Program-made: the position numbers and the translations under genes
Notes under the pieces: model-generated
Seen by the model: the letters and a program-made list of their open reading frames with translations, nothing else
Database searches by the model: none
What the model was told of the DNA's origin: nothing
Assembly: GCA_045635765.1 (NCBI GenBank)
Contig: JAZTWH010000058.1
Location: 1 to 32,014, forward strand
Reading direction: 5' to 3'
DNA length: 32,014 nt
DNA from: RGIG995 sp045635765
GTDB taxonomy: Bacteria; Bacillota; Clostridia; Oscillospirales; UBA644
Part shown: piece after piece, positions 28,826-32,014 of the stretch
Position numbering within the stretch: position 1 is the stretch's first letter
Layout: each line of letters starts with the position of its first letter

Positions 28826-29239
28826 TTATTTTTCATCGGGATCGGGGCGGAGGGTAATTGTGCCCCCGTTGTCCCTCAAATCGTTCGCCAAATTGTCCTT
28901 AAGATCGTCCCTCAAGTCTTTGAGGCAAGTTTCTTGATTATCCCCGGAATATTCCTGAAGGGGGAAGGTCCCTTGGCCGGGGCAGGAGGGAAAGAATTTG
29001 GGATAGAGCACAAAGGAAACGGTCTGATGCTCCTGATCCCGGAAGGTAATGACGTAATCTCCGTAAAATTGGTTCCATTCAATTTTTTCAAAATTTAAAT
29101 TCAATTCGGGAAATTGGTCCTGCACGTAGTTGCAACCCCAAATTCTACCGATTTGTTTGGGAATCATACCGCTGCCCCAAAGGGTGGCAATCAAAAGGAG
29201 CCCCACGGTTAGGGAAAGAGGAACAAAGGCTTTTTTCAT
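28826..29239 (-). CDS. Small exported or anchored protein, DUF3139-like
   Basis: ATG at 29239 overlaps the stop of the upstream gene (ATGA), with AAAGG upstream. 137 residues: an N-terminal hydrophobic segment (about 5-22, MKKAFVPLSLTVGLLLIATL) and then a small extracytoplasmic domain. LNLNFEKIEWNQFYGDYVIT followed by FRDQEHQTVSFVLYPKFFP resembles DUF3139-type domains, in which 'ygdy.v.f.d..g..y.f.l' recurs. The C-terminus repeats LKDLRDDLKDNLANDLRDN, a charged helix. It is the last gene of the sensor-kinase operon; the function is unknown. Confidence 0.65.
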   Translation of the reverse strand: MKKAFVPLSLTVGLLLIATLWGSGMIPKQIGRIWGCNYVQDQFPELNLNFEKIEWNQFYGDYVITFRDQEHQTVSFVLYPKFFPSCPGQGTFPLQEYSGDNQETCLKDLRDDLKDNLANDLRDNGGTITLRPDPDEK

Positions 29240-29967
29240 TTCTTTTGGCCTTTCTTTTTTTTGCGGCGGGGTTTCAGAATCTTTTGATAGATCAAAATGC
29301 CTGCAATGCTCACGGCGGCGGTGATTCCAAAGGCCACGGCGGCAAAAATATATTTTTCCTCTCCCAAGGCATCGCCTCCGATGGTGGAGGTAACGATGGA
29401 GGGAATCCGGGCCACGGCAGAGATCAGGATCCAGGTGCCTAATTTCATGTCCGTTAGTCCCACAAAATAGCATAGCAGGTCCTTGGGCGTTCCGGGAATA
29501 AAAAAGACCAAAAAGGTGATCCAGTTTCGGCGTTTCGCCGACCGTAAAAACCAGAGAGATCGAATTTTTTCCACGGGGAAGAAAATCTCCACCAGTCGGA
29601 TTCCGAATTTTCGGACCAGCTGAAAGACCATGGTCCCTCCCAGGGTGGTGGCGATCATACAAAGGAGGGTTCCTTCCATCGCCCCAAAGGCGTAGCCGGC
29701 CCCGATCTCCAAGGGTTCTCCGGGAATAATGGCGAAGATGACTTGAAATACCGTCATTGCCACAAAGGCGAGTCTGCTCCAGATCCCGTGACTGTCTACC
29801 CATGCCCGGAACTGTTCCGGCTGCTGCACGAAGCGGAGCATAGGGCAGCCGATAAACACCGCGACCAACACGCTAAAGGTCAGGCCGATCCCTAGGACCC
29901 CCAACCCGAACCAGCGTTTCTGTTTCGGAGTCAGATGTTGAATTTTTTCTTTGACACGATGTTTCAC
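29236..29967 (-). CDS. TVP38/TMEM64 family membrane protein (VTT domain)
   Basis: Starts at GTG 29967 with GGGAG 7 bases upstream; 243 residues. A basic N-terminus is followed by about five membrane segments. The VTT/DedA-like core shows FAIIPGEPLEIGAGYAFGA (about 62-80; the 'IPG.P.e...G..fG' motif), then FFIPGTPKDLLCYFVGLTDM (about 136-155). A basic tail (PRRKKKKGQKK) ends the protein. Relatives of this fold act as lipid scramblases or undecaprenyl-phosphate flippases; which applies here is unknown. It lies 13 bases after the histidine kinase gene and overlaps the next gene by 4. Confidence 0.9.
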   Translation of the reverse strand: MKHRVKEKIQHLTPKQKRWFGLGVLGIGLTFSVLVAVFIGCPMLRFVQQPEQFRAWVDSHGIWSRLAFVAMTVFQVIFAIIPGEPLEIGAGYAFGAMEGTLLCMIATTLGGTMVFQLVRKFGIRLVEIFFPVEKIRSLWFLRSAKRRNWITFLVFFIPGTPKDLLCYFVGLTDMKLGTWILISAVARIPSIVTSTIGGDALGEEKYIFAAVAFGITAAVSIAGILIYQKILKPRRKKKKGQKK

Positions 29968-29980
29968 GGCAGATCTCCCG

Positions 29981-31861
29981 TTAGTTTGTTTGGTTTTCGG
30001 TTAGCAGGGGAAAGGTAATGGTCACCTTGAACAGGTCCGCATCCACGGAAATATCAAAGGTTCCCTGTTGTAATTCCACAAAGCTTCGGGCAATAGCCAG
30101 CCCCAGACCGCTTCCCTCTCCGTGTCGGGACCGATCTCCCCGGACGAACCGTTCGGTCAGTTCCTCCGGGCGGAGGTCCAGCGGATCTCTGGAAATATTT
30201 CGGAAGGTGATCACTGCCTGGTCTCCTTCTGCCGAAAGCCCTAGATATACGCGCGTTCCCGAAAGGGCGTATTTGCAGATATTGTTCATTAAGTTGTCGA
30301 AGACCCTCCACAGTCTTTGTCCGTCTGCCAGGACCGTCACCGGCTGCTCCGGCTTGGAAAGCAGGACCGTAAGATGATATTCCGCCGTCTTTTCTTGATA
30401 TTCCCCCACGGTTTGCTCCAAAAGGACCCCCAAATCGCAGGGGGCGGTCCGCAGGACCAACGCCCCGGAGGATGCCTTGGATGCCTCCATAATATCGTCG
30501 GTCAGCTTTTTTAATCGGGCTGACTGCCGGTTGAGCACCGACAGATATTCTGCCGTCCGTTCGTTCATTTCCGATTCCTTGGATAAAAGATCCACGTAAT
30601 TGATGATGGACGTGAGGGGCGTTTTAATATCGTGGGAAACGTTGGTGATCAGTTCCGCCTTCATTCGTTCGCTTTTGATCCGTTCGTTTACGGCGGTGTT
30701 CAGGCCGTCTCCGATGCGGTTCAAGGTTTCTCCGTGACGTTTCAGGGGCCCCGCTAAAAATCTGGTGTCCATCTTATAATCCAGATTGCCGTCGGCAATG
30801 GAACGACCGTGCTGTTCCACCGAGGAGAAACCCAAGGCGAGGGCAAGGGCCAAGAAAAATCCGGCGACGGATTCCAGGGTCAGCAACAAAAAAGCCAAGG
30901 GCTCCCCGGTCAAGAATCCCAAAATGATATTGCAGGCGGCCAAAAATCCGGCCACGGAGGCCACTGTAGGAACCGTGGGGATCTTTTGAAGGAGACTTCC
31001 AAGGAGCCTTCGTCCCCGTTCCACAGTACGAAACAGTATGATGCAAACGCGGCCCAGGATGGAGGTCCGCAGAATTCCGCCCACCTTGATGCGGGCGGCC
31101 AAGGAACAGATCAACGCCAACAGCAGGGCAGACGCCGTCCATCCCAACAGAGGAAGGCAAAGCAGCCAAAGGGAAATCCGTTCGCTTTCCAGGGTGATCC
31201 ACCCCAAAAGGACGAGCCCCGTGATTCCGCCCCCGGTCAGGAGCAAAAACAGATCGAAGGGAATTTTATTGACCCCTCGAAGAATAGGCACTTCCTGCCG
31301 GCCCCTTCTCCCGGCCACAAGACACAGAAAGCCGATCCCCACCCCGGTCAGAAGAAGGGAGGCGACGGTGACGGTCAGAAAGATCCAACGCCGTCCGTGG
31401 AGGGAATCCACCGCTTTGAGGGTCCAGTACATATCTCCCGAGGTGACCGGATTATGGGCATCGTAGCCCCCCGTTACCACGTATTGCGGGGTTTTGCCCA
31501 TGTGATTCTCGTCCTGTAAAAAGGCCGAATCATAGTAGGAATAGCGATTGCCGTAGGCGTCGTAGCCCTCTTCCTTCCACTCAAAATAATAGTAGGTCTG
31601 CGTGTATTGGGTGTGTTCGGTGGAGGTTCCCGCCACCTTCTTTCCGTCCGTATCGGTCACCGTATAGCGGAAATTTGGGTCGTTTGCCACGGCGTGATTG
31701 TAATAGGCTCCCCGAAAGGAGGAATGACATTCCTTGGCGATCTTCCGGGTGATCAAATCTTTTTTCAGATCCTCCTTGGAATAATCGTGAAACTGAAAGA
31801 CCTCCAGCGTTACCGTCAAGGCACCGCCGGCCACCGTCACCAAAAACAGGGTGGCCGTCAA
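29981..31861 (-). CDS. Two-component sensor histidine kinase, 5' end apparently damaged
   Basis: The frame opens at a TTG (31861) that lacks an SD. 626 residues: a membrane segment, an extracellular domain of about 150 residues (Tyr-rich, YYYFEWKEEGYDAYGNRYSY), several more membrane helices (about 160-345), a HAMP-like region, then HisKA with NVSHDIKTPLTSIINYVDLL (phospho-His about residue 408) and an ATPase domain with DNLMNNICKYA (N box) and GEGSGLGLAIARSFVE (G2 box). Upstream, a different frame reads KTVLHALPVKIFAF and joins this one if a single T is removed from the TTTTT at 31860-31864. There the expected ATG is ATA (31908-31910). The kinase may therefore be inactive or start unusually. 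It follows a response regulator gene, as a normal pair. Confidence 0.85.
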   Translation of the reverse strand: MTATLFLVTVAGGALTVTLEVFQFHDYSKEDLKKDLITRKIAKECHSSFRGAYYNHAVANDPNFRYTVTDTDGKKVAGTSTEHTQYTQTYYYFEWKEEGYDAYGNRYSYYDSAFLQDENHMGKTPQYVVTGGYDAHNPVTSGDMYWTLKAVDSLHGRRWIFLTVTVASLLLTGVGIGFLCLVAGRRGRQEVPILRGVNKIPFDLFLLLTGGGITGLVLLGWITLESERISLWLLCLPLLGWTASALLLALICSLAARIKVGGILRTSILGRVCIILFRTVERGRRLLGSLLQKIPTVPTVASVAGFLAACNIILGFLTGEPLAFLLLTLESVAGFFLALALALGFSSVEQHGRSIADGNLDYKMDTRFLAGPLKRHGETLNRIGDGLNTAVNERIKSERMKAELITNVSHDIKTPLTSIINYVDLLSKESEMNERTAEYLSVLNRQSARLKKLTDDIMEASKASSGALVLRTAPCDLGVLLEQTVGEYQEKTAEYHLTVLLSKPEQPVTVLADGQRLWRVFDNLMNNICKYALSGTRVYLGLSAEGDQAVITFRNISRDPLDLRPEELTERFVRGDRSRHGEGSGLGLAIARSFVELQQGTFDISVDADLFKVTITFPLLTENQTN

Positions 31862-31911
31862 AAGAAAGGCGAAAATTTTTACCGGGAGTGCGTGAAGTAC
31901 CGTTTTTATTT

Positions 31912-32014
31912 TATTTTCCCCCTTCCAGCTTGTATCCCTGGCCCCAAACCACCTTCAGGTGTCGGGGATCTGCGGGATCAATCTCAATTTTTTCGCGCAG
32001 ATGGCGGATATGAA
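31912..32014 (-). CDS. Response regulator, OmpR/PhoB family (C-terminal end, partial)
   Basis: The visible 33 residues are HIRHLREKIEIDPADPRHLK followed by VVWGQGYKLEGGK. This is the recognition helix and wing of an OmpR-type winged-helix domain ('vhIrrLRkKle.dp..p.yI.TvwGvGYkf'). The gene continues beyond the end of the window. Its stop at 31912-31914 is directly before the kinase reading frame, so the two form a two-component pair; GGAAGGGGG at its end would be the kinase SD. Confidence 0.92.

Noticed and set aside
28826..29803. Long 325-aa minus-strand frame including the DUF3139-like protein
   Set aside because: Its first two-thirds are an out-of-frame reading of the TVP38/TMEM64 gene. 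Only the part from ATG 29239 has an SD and a hydrophobic anchor.

Overview
The window is a stretch of Gram-positive, spore-forming Clostridia chromosome, most plausibly an uncultured gut Oscillospirales/Ruminococcaceae-type bacterium. The support is the sporulation genes (spoIVA, yabP, yabQ, a spoVB-type flippase), a T-box leader in front of thrS, strong SD sites (AAGGAG), textbook sigma-A promoters with 17-nt spacers, and hairpin plus T-tract terminators. The genus is inference; no rRNA is present.

Layout. 1-4020 (+): the end of an ABC transporter operon (an acidic repeat tail of the upstream protein, an ABC-2 permease, a GldG-like protein and a DUF4340 protein). 4286-8631 (-): thrS with its T-box, an amidohydrolase, a small helical protein and a decayed voltage-gated K+ channel gene. 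8800-8884 (-): tRNA-Leu(GAG). 9039-12248: a 62-aa membrane peptide (+), a cell-wall-type polysaccharide deacetylase (-), rsmG (+), a Nudix hydrolase (-) and an XRE regulator (-). 12942-14555 (+): a GH110-like beta-helix protein with its own promoter and terminator. 14719-15497 (+): a strong promoter drives about 745 nt of apparently non-coding, highly structured sequence. It carries four micro-ORFs, each with an SD site, and ends in two related terminator hairpins. This is the most unusual part of the window. 15510-17001 (-): a Cys-containing anchored protein and a DUF4432 epimerase-like protein. 17249-20408 (+): a VanY-type carboxypeptidase, a zinc-ribbon membrane protein, a cyclophilin and a sugar isomerase-like protein. 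20613-23873 (+): family 4 uracil-DNA glycosylase, a small coiled-coil protein, MTA/SAH nucleosidase and a SpoVB/YabM-like flippase. 24053-26127 (+): hup-rqcP-yabP-yabQ-divIC-yabR. 26229-27707 (-): spoIVA with a good sigma-E promoter. 27967-28351 (-): a glycosidase remnant. 28434-32014 (-): a PQ-loop-like protein, then an operon of response regulator, histidine kinase, TVP38/TMEM64 protein and a DUF3139-like protein.

How genes work together. SpoIVA, YabP and YabQ act in spore coat and cortex assembly, DivIC in septation, and RqcP in ribosome quality control. The order rqcP-yabP-yabQ-divIC-yabR downstream of a SpoVB/YabM-type gene matches the Bacillus subtilis arrangement, with hup inserted. 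VanY-type carboxypeptidase, polysaccharide deacetylase and flippase are envelope functions. Two loci (the K+ channel and the glycosidase) are clear pseudogenes. The 5' end of the histidine kinase gene also looks damaged.

Limits: all identities come from reading motifs and remembered family features. No database search, RNA folding or alignment was run.
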